A stretch of 13,793 nt of DNA, taken from JBARRO01 sp049644265. GTDB taxonomy: Bacteria > Bacteroidota > Ignavibacteria > UBA10030. A program made the translations under genes and the position numbers. A model generated the notes under the pieces. It was not told the DNA's origin, made no database searches, and saw nothing but the letters and a program-made list of their open reading frames with translations. This document shows positions 6,811-13,108 of this stretch, piece after piece; within the stretch, counting starts at the first letter, position 1; each line of letters starts with the position of its first letter. The stretch is taken from positions 1 to 13,793 of the forward strand of contig JBARRO010000033.1 in assembly GCA_049644265.1 (NCBI GenBank). The letters run 5' to 3'.

Positions 6811-8798
6811 TCTCTGACTTCTTTTCTCACGGCTTTGAGCGTATCCATTTTCGCGGGTTGAACTTTTGCCGAGTCGGCTTTCTGGAAGCCCAAGCCTGGT
6901 GGTGGGATGACGGGCTGAACGGCATGCCCACTTGAGTCCGTCGCGGCTGGCGGCGGCTCGGGAACAAGAAGGCGTTTTTGAACAGCCTGGGCGTACTGCG
7001 TCGTCGCGTAGTTCTTGAGCAATGCAGTATAGTGCGCGCGGGCGCTTTCCGGTTGGGCAAGCCTGTGTTCATAGATCCAACCTACGGCGTATTCGCTTTT
7101 CGGAGCGAATGTCGACTTGGGATACGATTGGACAATGGACGAAAGTGCGCCGATTGCCTGGCCGTATCGGCTGGAGTCGATCAAGACCTCCGCCCGCCGG
7201 TACTCTTCTCCTGCCGGATCGGCCTTCTCTTTTTGTTCCTGCAAACCGAGAAATCGCCTTGCCTCGTTGGCATACGGTGAATCCGGAAACTCCTCAACAA
7301 GTTTTCGATAGTGATCCGCCTGCGCGGCGGGGGCCTGACTTGAATCGCTGCGCGACAATTCCGCAAGCACGTAAAGCACTCGCGGTGCCCTTTCGCCGTG
7401 CGGGTCAAGAGAAAGCGCCTGGTGGTACCATGCGGAGGCAGAATCGCGGCTCGGCAATTCCGAGTAGAATATCTCGCCCAACTCAAAGGACTGTTCGGCA
7501 AGAACTTTCCGGAGCGAATCGGGACTCACAACGACTTTCTGTGGAGCCGGTTTTGAAGTGTCATTGGTCGCGGCAATGCTTGTGTCCGGTTTCGCGTTCC
7601 GGACACTGTCGACCCAGCTTAACTTCTTCATTGCTTCAAAGTACCTTCCGATCGCCAGATACTTTCGCCGCGCCATCGAGGCAGATAAGAAATTCTGCGC
7701 TGTCGTCACTTTCGTATAGTAGGTGAGCGCGGTGCTGTAATCCTTCAGCTCCGTTTCGAAAATCCGGGCAATTGAGAAGGAGGCCTTCATGCCCGGTTCG
7801 GTCCGGGCGTAGGTCGTGTCGAGGTACCGGTATTCGTCGAGGGCATCGTCACGGCGGCCCTGAGCCGCGAGCAGATTTGCCTTTTCAAGCCGGATGTTCG
7901 GAATGTTCTCTTTGAATCGAACATCATCCAGCATTTCATTAAGCATGGACAAGCCCGCCTCAAACGATTTCATTTTGCCGGATGCAATGGCAGCCTGAAG
8001 CTTGCTGGAGTACAGCAGGTACACATCGTTCGTGAAGTCCGGAACCTTTCCATAGGCTTCAATCGATTTTCCATACTGTTCCTGCGCAACGAAAATATCC
8101 CCAACCGTCTTTTCCGCGAGCGCCTTGGTTTCGTCGTCTCCCGAACCCCCGATCACCATGGCATAGCGCTCCAACGCTTTGTCATCCTGCTTCTTGATCC
8201 GATACGCATCGGCCATCACCATGGAAGCGTTCAGAAGAATCTCATCATCTCCCTGGGCCGTCGCCTGAGCAATGAGATTTTCGCATGTTTTCAGGCAGGC
8301 ATCGGCATCACCACGCTGCAATTCTGAGCGGCCAAACCACAACTGGGCCTCCAGCAGCAGTGAGCTGGAGGGAAACTGCGTGACCAGTTCGGTGAATTTC
8401 CGTTCCGCTTTGAGATATTCCCCCTGATAGAAGTAAGACTTACCAATCATCAGTAACGCATTGTCCACGAAGCTGCTGGAGGCGTGAAATGCGAGAATAT
8501 TTGAGCACTTGTCGATCACCTGTGTGAGCTTCTGTTTTGCACCAGCCGGTATCTGGGTGGCCTGGCCGGTCGGAAGGTCTTTACCCCTGTTGGCAAGTTG
8601 TGCCGTGAGCACTTCATCTTCGGCGTCGCGGAACAGGCGGCGGACGTTGTAAAAGGCGTTGAAGTATGTGACGGTATTCTCGTACCCCTGACTGATGGCA
8701 TTTCCAACCGGCTCAAACACAAAACAGCCGGAAAGACCTGTAAGGAGAATGACGAAGAGGACGGTGCGGAGAGTGTGAAGATGGGTTGGATGGAGCAT
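6807..8798 (-). CDS. Large TPR-repeat outer-membrane lipoprotein (distant resemblance to PorW/SprE)
   Basis: The protein has a lipoprotein signal peptide: a basic and polar n-region, the hydrophobic VLFVILLTGLSG and lipobox Cys25. From this ATG it has about 663 residues. The mature part is mostly helical TPR-like repeats (for example ALLMIGKSYFYQGEYLKAER, and repeats near the C-terminus around YAVGWIYEHRLAQPESARAHY). It ends with a Pro-rich, low-complexity tail. The segment after the lipobox (YENTVTYFNAFYNVRRLF) recalls the start of the Bacteroidota lipoproteins PorW/SprE of gliding and type IX secretion; this is a weak resemblance, not proof. Longer in-frame starts exist at ATG 8828 and GTG 8888. 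The ATG at 8798 is preferred because it gives a normal-length signal peptide. It sits between an SDR gene and pyrK, with a 4-nt overlap into pyrK. Confidence 0.8.
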   Translation of the reverse strand: MLHPTHLHTLRTVLFVILLTGLSGCFVFEPVGNAISQGYENTVTYFNAFYNVRRLFRDAEDEVLTAQLANRGKDLPTGQATQIPAGAKQKLTQVIDKCSNILAFHASSSFVDNALLMIGKSYFYQGEYLKAERKFTELVTQFPSSSLLLEAQLWFGRSELQRGDADACLKTCENLIAQATAQGDDEILLNASMVMADAYRIKKQDDKALERYAMVIGGSGDDETKALAEKTVGDIFVAQEQYGKSIEAYGKVPDFTNDVYLLYSSKLQAAIASGKMKSFEAGLSMLNEMLDDVRFKENIPNIRLEKANLLAAQGRRDDALDEYRYLDTTYARTEPGMKASFSIARIFETELKDYSTALTYYTKVTTAQNFLSASMARRKYLAIGRYFEAMKKLSWVDSVRNAKPDTSIAATNDTSKPAPQKVVVSPDSLRKVLAEQSFELGEIFYSELPSRDSASAWYHQALSLDPHGERAPRVLYVLAELSRSDSSQAPAAQADHYRKLVEEFPDSPYANEARRFLGLQEQKEKADPAGEEYRRAEVLIDSSRYGQAIGALSSIVQSYPKSTFAPKSEYAVGWIYEHRLAQPESARAHYTALLKNYATTQYAQAVQKRLLVPEPPPAATDSSGHAVQPVIPPPGLGFQKADSAKVQPAKMDTLKAVRKEVRE

Positions 8799-8853
8799 TC
8801 TTACCCGCAATATATCAAACGAGTGCATGTCTTTCAAGGTTGCTGACGCTGCT

Positions 8854-9567
8854 CTATTTCGGATTCGTCGGCCGGATGTCGATTTCACTCACCATCGCTC
8901 GGTCGGGGACTGAGATCGCGGCGAGAAGCGTGTCGGCCACATCCTGGGGTTGCAGAATCTTTTCCGACCTGCCCGGATCCTTCGCCGCCGGCGAAAATGC
9001 CGTGTCCACGGAACCGGGGCAGATGGTTATTACCCTGATGTTCGATTCGCGAACCTCCAACCGCAGGCAATTGGTAAATCCCATCAAAGCCCATTTGGTT
9101 GCTGCATAGCCAGCTCCGTTGACGAGCGCATTCTTGCCGGCAAGAGAGGAAATGTTCACAATGCATCCCGAATGCCGGTGCTGCATCATGGGAATCGCCT
9201 GTTGCGTGCAAAGAAACAATCCACGCATGTTGAGATTCCACATCGCATCAAAATCTTCGACCCTCAGATCCTTCACAGGCGCAAACCGTCCGATCCCGGC
9301 GTTGTTCACAAGAATGTCCAGCCGTTTGAACTTTGCGGCGACTTCCTTGAACACGCGTGCCACGTTCGCATCCAGCGTGATATCTCCTTGAAGAGCAATC
9401 GCCTTTCCCCCCGCCGATTCGATTTCAGCTCGGACTGATTCAAGTTCGGCGATCGTTCTGGACACGAGAACAACGGTAGCACCATTCTTTGCCAGCGTTA
9501 TCGCAATCGCCCGGCCGATTCCCCTCCCGGCGCCCGTGACTAACGCTACTGCCCCATCCACTTTCAT
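8854..9567 (-). CDS. Short-chain dehydrogenase/reductase, candidate pterin (sepiapterin-type) reductase
   Basis: A 237-residue classical SDR with a Rossmann fold. The cofactor motif TGAGRGIG is at 11-18, and VSRT after beta-2 suggests NADPH preference. The NNAG motif is at 88-91, the catalytic Ser140 is in NISS, and Tyr154 and Lys158 are in the YAATK motif, so the active site is complete. A GAGGAG Shine-Dalgarno sequence stands about 10 nt before the ATG. The ATG overlaps the stop of the upstream SDR gene as ATGA. Substrate cannot be read from the sequence. Placement in a row with PTPS and GTP cyclohydrolase I makes reduction of a pyruvoyl or sepiapterin-type pterin side chain a reasonable inference. 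The usual automatic label would be 3-oxoacyl-ACP reductase-like SDR. It differs clearly from its neighbouring SDR and is not a recent tandem copy. Confidence 0.88.
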   Translation of the reverse strand: MKVDGAVALVTGAGRGIGRAIAITLAKNGATVVLVSRTIAELESVRAEIESAGGKAIALQGDITLDANVARVFKEVAAKFKRLDILVNNAGIGRFAPVKDLRVEDFDAMWNLNMRGLFLCTQQAIPMMQHRHSGCIVNISSLAGKNALVNGAGYAATKWALMGFTNCLRLEVRESNIRVITICPGSVDTAFSPAAKDPGRSEKILQPQDVADTLLAAISVPDRAMVSEIDIRPTNPK

Positions 9568-10292
9568 ACGCGGAGGTCTCCTCGCTGAGGACGGATCACC
9601 AGCTCCTCAAGCATGACGGCCGGAGGTTGAATTGTCGCGTTGTACACAAGTCGTGCGATATCCTCCGGAATCATCATTCTCCCGGCATGGCGCTTTCGGA
9701 ACTTCGCAGGCCACATCGGTGTCGCCACAGCACCCGGGAACACATTAACAACCTGGATGCCTTTCTCCCGGAGTTCCGCTCTCAGGACATTCATCATGGC
9801 CTCGCCCCCGGCTTTGGATGCCGAATACGCCGCCGACTTCGTGTAAGTAACCCTGGAAGCGTAGGAAAGGATATTCACAATCAATCCCTTCCGTGCCTTG
9901 ACCATCGCCGGAAGCACATTCCGGGTTGTCAGAAACATGCCACGAAGATTCGTGTCAATGACATCGTCAAATTCCTTTTCGGACGTGGCAAGAAATTCCG
10001 TGAACGATGTTGCTCCGGCGTTGTTGATGAGAACATCCATTCCCTTGTATCGTTTCAAGATTTTCCTGCTTGCATTCCGGACGGACTTGCTGTCGCGAAC
10101 ATCGCAAACTTCCACATCGCATGCACCGCCACGTCCCGCGATCATACGTTGAAGAGCGGCAACCTTAGCACGGTTCCGCGACGTGATGATCACACGATCG
10201 CCGGCAGAAGCAAATTCTTCCGCCAGGGCCCTACCGATCCCGGAACTGGCCCCGGTAATCCATACTATTCGCGAAAATGATTTCACACTCAT
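9564..10292 (-). CDS. Short-chain dehydrogenase/reductase, candidate pterin reductase
   Basis: A 242-residue classical SDR. The cofactor loop TGASSGIG is at 13-20, TSRNRAK after beta-2 indicates probable NADP(H) use, NNAG is at 90-93, Ser143 is in NILS, and Tyr156 and Lys160 are in the YSASK motif. The C-terminus ends in EELVIRPQRG, a tail common in YdfG-like reductases. The ATG overlaps the folE stop and the gene's own stop overlaps the next SDR start, both by 4 nt. Two SDRs following folE and PTPS resemble pathways where a sepiapterin reductase, sometimes with a second ketoreductase, completes tetrahydrobiopterin synthesis. This role is inferred only from position. A general carbonyl or 3-hydroxyacid dehydrogenase remains possible. 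Confidence 0.88.
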   Translation of the reverse strand: MSVKSFSRIVWITGASSGIGRALAEEFASAGDRVIITSRNRAKVAALQRMIAGRGGACDVEVCDVRDSKSVRNASRKILKRYKGMDVLINNAGATSFTEFLATSEKEFDDVIDTNLRGMFLTTRNVLPAMVKARKGLIVNILSYASRVTYTKSAAYSASKAGGEAMMNVLRAELREKGIQVVNVFPGAVATPMWPAKFRKRHAGRMMIPEDIARLVYNATIQPPAVMLEELVIRPQRGDLRV

Positions 10293-10867
10293 GAAATCAC
10301 ACCCGACCTCAGGAGGGTCAGGAACTCGTTGCGCGTTTTTACGTCGTCCCGGAATGTCCCCAACATCGCACTTGTGGTGGCCACGGAATTCTGTTTCTCA
10401 ACTCCCCGCATGATCATGCACAGATGCCGGGCTTCCATCACCACAGCCACACCCTGTGGATTCAGGCAGTTATAGAGCGTATCCGCAATCTCCTGCGTCA
10501 GGCGTTCCTGGACTTGCAAACGCCGGGCAAAGACCTCGACCAACCTCGGAATCTTGCTCAGTCCGATAATCTTGCCGTTCGGAATGTAGGCGACATGGCA
10601 TTTCCCATAGAACGGAACCAGGTGGTGTTCGCACAAGCTGAAAAAATCTATGTCCTTCACAATCACCATCTCACTGTATCTTTCGTTGAACACTGCACCA
10701 TTCAGGATTTTCTTGATATCCTGGCGATATCCTTTCGTCAAGAATTCATACATCGACGCAACGCGTGAAGGTGTCTTCAACAGTCCTTCACGTGCAGGAT
10801 CTTCTCCCACCTGGCGCAATAAGTCTTTAATCAACTTTTCCACATGTTTCTTCGATTGATCCGTCAT
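10289..10867 (-). CDS. folE: GTP cyclohydrolase I
   Basis: The 192-residue zinc enzyme converts GTP to 7,8-dihydroneopterin triphosphate, the entry point for folate, biopterin and deazapurine pathways. Zinc ligands are visible as Cys79 and His82 in SLCEHHLVPF and Cys150 in EARHLCMIMRG. The conserved GKCHVAYIP and IGLSKIPRLVEVFARRLQVQERLT blocks are intact. The length is slightly below the common 190-220 range of homodecameric type IA enzymes. A GGAG sits 7 nt before the ATG. The start overlaps the PTPS stop by 4 nt and the end overlaps the SDR by 4 nt. Placement right after a PTPS of the biopterin type suggests this copy feeds tetrahydropterin synthesis, though it may serve folate as well. 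Confidence 0.96.
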   Translation of the reverse strand: MTDQSKKHVEKLIKDLLRQVGEDPAREGLLKTPSRVASMYEFLTKGYRQDIKKILNGAVFNERYSEMVIVKDIDFFSLCEHHLVPFYGKCHVAYIPNGKIIGLSKIPRLVEVFARRLQVQERLTQEIADTLYNCLNPQGVAVVMEARHLCMIMRGVEKQNSVATTSAMLGTFRDDVKTRNEFLTLLRSGVIS

Positions 10868-11277
10868 GCGCGTTCTCCACGATATTCCACCGAATTATTT
10901 TCCGTCTCTTTGACGACCACTGAATACAGGGCTCCGTCGCGGATTCGCGGAGCGAGCACCTCCCAAAATGCCTTCGCAAGGTTCTCTGCCGTCGGGATAA
11001 TGTCGTTCAGGAAATCGACGTCATGATTCAGATGTTTATGGTCCACTTTTTCGATAATCTCCTTGCGGATCAGCAGCTTGAGTTGTTTGAGGTCGATGAC
11101 GTAGCCGGACTCCTTCTGCGTCTCGCCGCGAACTGTTACTTCGAGAACGTAGTTGTGTCCATGGCCGTTCGCGTTTGCACATTTGTCAAAGATTTCGACA
11201 TTTTCCGTCTCGGACAACGAGGGATTATAAAGTCGGTGCGACGCACTGAATGTTTCCCGGCGCTTGACATACATCAT
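10864..11277 (-). CDS. 6-pyruvoyl-tetrahydropterin synthase, PTPS-II type
   Basis: The 137-residue protein belongs to the PTPS/QueD family. Zinc ligands His14 (FSASHRLY), His39 and His41 are present, with catalytic Cys33, the Asp79-His80 pair and Glu124 (KETENN). The spacing is C-x5-H-G-H (CANANGHGH), as in animal PTPS, and not the C-x3-H-G-H of QueD. The flanks FSASHRLY, NGHGHNY, VDHKHLN and YKVKVYETDNN-like VVVKETENN are also closer to the animal-type enzyme. Known PTPS converts dihydroneopterin triphosphate to 6-pyruvoyl-tetrahydropterin. The gene starts 2 nt after the BCP stop and overlaps folE by 4 nt. A queuosine (QueD) role is less likely from the motif. A PTPS-III folate role is unlikely because Cys is retained rather than Glu. 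Confidence 0.9.
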   Translation of the reverse strand: MMYVKRRETFSASHRLYNPSLSETENVEIFDKCANANGHGHNYVLEVTVRGETQKESGYVIDLKQLKLLIRKEIIEKVDHKHLNHDVDFLNDIIPTAENLAKAFWEVLAPRIRDGALYSVVVKETENNSVEYRGERA

Positions 11278-11279
11278 GG

Positions 11280-11741
11280 TCAGTTCCCTTCCAGAGCTTT
11301 CAGGACTTCCTGCGTGTGCCCGTCCACTTTAACCTTTTCAAACACGTTCTGAATTTTCCCCTTTTCGTCAATAATGAAGGTCGTCCGTTCAATCCCCATA
11401 AACTTCCTGCCGTACAACGACCGTTCCTTCCACACGCCATAGGCCTTCACAATCTCCTTCTTCTCATCGCTTAACAACGGAAATGAGAGATGGTATTTAT
11501 TGGCGAATTTTTCGTGCGAAGCAGTGCTGTCGGCACTGACACCCAGAACAACAGCACCTTTCCGTTTCAGCACGGAGAGATTCTCTTCAAACGAGCACGC
11601 CTCTTTTGTGCAACCCGGGGTATCGTCCTTCGGGTAGAAATAGAGAACGACTTTTTTCCCACGGAAATCCTTGAGATGCAGCATCGATCCGTCCCCCGTC
11701 GGGAGGGAAAACTCAGGGGCACGATCACCGGTTTCCAGCAT
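11280..11741 (-). CDS. bcp: Thioredoxin-dependent thiol peroxidase, BCP/PrxQ type
   Basis: A peroxiredoxin that reduces hydrogen peroxide and organic hydroperoxides in the cytoplasm. The active-site sequence PKDDTPGCTKEAC provides the peroxidatic Cys (46 counted from the first ATG) and a resolving Cys five residues on (51), as in 2-Cys BCP enzymes. The conserved GVSADS and later ERTTFIIDEKGKI segments follow. A strong AAGGAGG (11748-11754) touches the first possible ATG at 11747 directly. It stands 6 nt before a second ATG at 11741, so the second start (153 residues) is preferred. The gene is first in a long operon and lies 2 nt before the PTPS gene, which places peroxide defence and pterin synthesis in one transcript. 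Confidence 0.94.
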   Translation of the reverse strand: MLETGDRAPEFSLPTGDGSMLHLKDFRGKKVVLYFYPKDDTPGCTKEACSFEENLSVLKRKGAVVLGVSADSTASHEKFANKYHLSFPLLSDEKKEIVKAYGVWKERSLYGRKFMGIERTTFIIDEKGKIQNVFEKVKVDGHTQEVLKALEGN

Positions 11742-11770
11742 TTTCATCCTCCTTACTTTTCAGAGAAGTA

Positions 11771-11803
11771 ATAGTACGAACAACGACACGTGTAAACACG
11801 CGT
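11771..11803 (-). promoter_or_regulatory. Candidate promoter and dyad operator upstream of the bcp-pterin operon
   Basis: On the minus strand a TACTAT -10-like hexamer (11771-11776), the same hexamer as in the rho promoter, is placed to start RNA near 11764, about 23 nt before the preferred bcp ATG. No good -35 stands at the right distance. Instead an 18-bp interrupted palindrome, ACGCGTGT-TT-ACACGTGT with one mismatch (11786-11803), covers that position. This suggests an activator-dependent or repressed promoter. It does not look like the AT-rich Fur-type box found upstream of perR. Evidence is by eye only. Confidence 0.35.
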
Positions 11804-11897
11804 CGGGAATAAAGAGTTGCACAGCCGGGCCTGTATCAAGAAGCGGGGAAAGGGTGGTCCTTGATTGGTAGGAAAGTCGGAGTCGCTTACAGTGATT

Positions 11898-11918
11898 GTT
11901 CGCCGACTCTAGGCGAAC
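11898..11918 (-). terminator. Hairpin after the AhpE-like peroxiredoxin gene
   Basis: A perfect 7-bp inverted repeat (GTTCGCC, 7-nt loop, GGCGAAC on the minus strand) starts 11 nt past the stop codon. It is followed by AATCACTG and not by a T-run. Position suggests the 3' end of the perR-peroxiredoxin transcript. Without a T-run, termination may be inefficient or Rho-assisted. One arm can also pair with an AGTCG at 11881-11885. Confidence 0.4.
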
Positions 11919-11928
11919 CTGTCCTTCG

Positions 11929-12402
11929 TTATTTGACGGCAGCAAGAGCTGCTGCAACGTCATTGTAGTTTGGCTCCACACCCGGGATTTCAGAAATCCA
12001 CGTGTACCGTACCACGCCATCCTTGTCCAAAATGAATACCGAGCGTTTCGCCGCAGCATAGCCGGTAATGCCGGAAAAATCCTCGTACACACCGCAATAG
12101 TGTCTGGAAACCGACCGGGTGTAATCGCTCAGCAACGGAAACTGCAGGTTGTTTTGCAAGGCGAATGCCTTGTTTGCAAAGGGAGAGTCGACACTCACGC
12201 CGACGACCTGTGCATGCATCTCGTTGAATTTCGAGAGGGTATCACGAAGCGTGCACATTTCCTTGGTGCAAACCCCGGTGAACGCACCAGGATAGAATGC
12301 CAGCACCAGTTTCTTGCCATGAAATTCCTTCAACGAACGCGGCTTCTTCTCAGTGTCCAGCAGGTTGAAATCAGGCGCTTTGCTTCCAACATTCAACGCC
12401 AT
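11929..12402 (-). CDS. Peroxiredoxin, AhpE-like
   Basis: The 157-residue thioredoxin-fold peroxidase has its peroxidatic Cys45 in YPGAFTGVCTKEMC, with a second Cys at 50. The family core VGVSVDSPFANKAFA and FPLLSDYTRSVSR follows, and the length matches AhpE and related bacterial peroxiredoxins. Whether Cys50 acts as resolving residue is not certain; AhpE enzymes are often one-Cys and rely on external thiols. A GGAG stands 7 nt before the ATG. The gene begins 69 nt downstream of perR in the same direction with no obvious promoter between, so cotranscription and PerR control are likely. It is distinct from the BCP-type protein next in line: the two share only the family fold and CTKE active-site pattern. 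Confidence 0.92.
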   Translation of the reverse strand: MALNVGSKAPDFNLLDTEKKPRSLKEFHGKKLVLAFYPGAFTGVCTKEMCTLRDTLSKFNEMHAQVVGVSVDSPFANKAFALQNNLQFPLLSDYTRSVSRHYCGVYEDFSGITGYAAAKRSVFILDKDGVVRYTWISEIPGVEPNYNDVAAALAAVK

Positions 12403-12471
12403 GCATCTTCTCCAAAGGTATCGTTGATCAAATGAAGGTTCAGGATTGGCCCACAGACTGCAAAACCGCCA

Positions 12472-12867
12472 TTACGCCTTGCTCAGGCAATCCGAGCACG
12501 TTCCGAAGAAATCAAGCTTGTGTCCCCGAATTTCCCCGGGGACGAATGTGCGGACTCTTTCGTTGAGATCCTTCTGTTGAGGGATTTCGAGGTCCTTGAC
12601 ATTGCCGCATTGCTCACAAACAAAATGGTAGTGCTCGCCCATGAATGCGTCGTAACGGCGTGTGCCTTCCCCAAAATCCAACTCACGAATCTTCCCCTGC
12701 TGGGTCAGAACATGAAGGTTCCGATAAACTGTTCCCAGAGAAATCCTGGGCATTTCTTCCCGGACCTTCTCGTGGACCCATTCCGCTGTAGGATGTGCCC
12801 GCGTCTTTCGTAGAACGTGATAAATCCGCTCGCGCTGCTTGCTTCGCTTCGTGCCTTGCAGATGCAT
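12472..12867 (-). CDS. perR: Peroxide-responsive repressor PerR (Fur family)
   Basis: A Fur-family metalloregulator with an N-terminal winged helix (recognition helix around SLGTVYRNLHVL) and a C-terminal dimerisation domain. The structural zinc site is two CxxC pairs, CEQC and CSDC. Numbering from the longer start at 12891, the regulatory metal ligands are His33, Asp81, His87, His89 and Asp100. Their spacing is identical to B. subtilis PerR His37, Asp85, His91, His93 and Asp104. The Asp at the last position, where Fur has Glu, is the recognised PerR marker for peroxide sensing through iron-catalysed histidine oxidation. The ATG at 12867 (131 residues) is preferred because a GGTGAG precedes it and the promoter would make the ATG at 12891 leaderless. 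An AhpE-like peroxiredoxin follows. Confidence 0.92.
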   Translation of the reverse strand: MHLQGTKRSKQRERIYHVLRKTRAHPTAEWVHEKVREEMPRISLGTVYRNLHVLTQQGKIRELDFGEGTRRYDAFMGEHYHFVCEQCGNVKDLEIPQQKDLNERVRTFVPGEIRGHKLDFFGTCSDCLSKA

Positions 12868-12889
12868 TGTTTCCGGCTCACCGTGATGC

Positions 12890-12926
12890 ATTGAAATAAT
12901 ATATCAATTTGTGCAGGGAATGTCAA
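12890..12926 (-). promoter_or_regulatory. perR promoter with overlapping Fur-family operator
   Basis: Minus-strand TTGACA (12921-12926), a 17-nt spacer and TATATT (12898-12903) form a near-consensus promoter with initiation near 12891. A 19-bp dyad ATTGATATATTATTTCAAT (12890-12908) with 8 of 9 complementary pairs covers the -10 and start site. It resembles Fur/PerR boxes of the TGATAATnATTATCA type in its outer half-sites. The placement fits autorepression by PerR; the operator assignment is inferred from symmetry and position. Confidence 0.65.
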
Positions 12927-13002
12927 CGAACCGCCACTGCAACCTGTATTTCAATTCTTCTGAGTTTTGTTTATATTGAGAAAGTTTCTTCGACCAAATC
13001 CC

Positions 13003-13089
13003 GGAAGGGTGCGAGAGTGGTTTGAGCTAAAGCTCATGCGCCAAAAAGACGGCGCACAAGTGCGCTTCAGCGCAGAATCGACCGGTCTC
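13003..13089 (+). pseudogene. Detached 5' half of tRNA-Ser, interrupted by a hairpin insert
   Basis: Positions 13003-13022 and 13075-13089 are identical to the first 20 and next 15 nt of the intact tRNA-Ser at 13361-13395. A 52-bp insert separates the two blocks in the D-loop. Identity stops exactly after the first anticodon base, where the GIY-YIG leader begins. No 3' half follows, so this is not a working tRNA. A TATATT at 12972-12977 may be the -10 of the original tRNA promoter, with only a weak -35. The fragment is read as the displaced original 5' half left by the insertion of the nuclease element. Confidence 0.85.
13023..13074 (+). repeat. 52-bp insert made of three consecutive hairpins
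   Basis: The insert in the tRNA fragment consists of TGAGCT-AA-AGCTCA (13023-13036), TGCGCC-N8-GGCGCA (13037-13056), a CAAG linker, and TGCGC-TTCA-GCGCA (13061-13074). Apart from the linker every base belongs to a perfect stem-loop. Hairpin ends coincide with the points where tRNA identity stops and resumes. The arms of the second and third hairpins can also pair with each other in an alternative fold. No target duplication flanks it. It resembles a REP-like palindromic unit, but no known repeat was recognised. Confidence 0.75.
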
Positions 13090-13108
13090 AGTTTCAAGAT
13101 GGGGGACA

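Noticed and set aside
10864..11277. QueD (queuosine) assignment for the PTPS-family gene
   Set aside because: The catalytic Cys to HGH spacing is x5, not x3, and the flanking residues follow the animal-type PTPS. No other queuosine gene is in the window.
11771..11928. Riboswitch or structured leader between the peroxiredoxin genes
   Set aside because: Only a single simple hairpin and a palindrome are visible. No conserved riboswitch core was recognised, and the likely bcp start of transcription leaves a leader of only about 23 nt.
11760..12092. Minus-strand 110-codon frame spanning the gap between the two peroxiredoxins
   Set aside because: It overlaps the AhpE-like gene in another frame and crosses its hairpin and the bcp promoter region. 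No motif or good start was seen.
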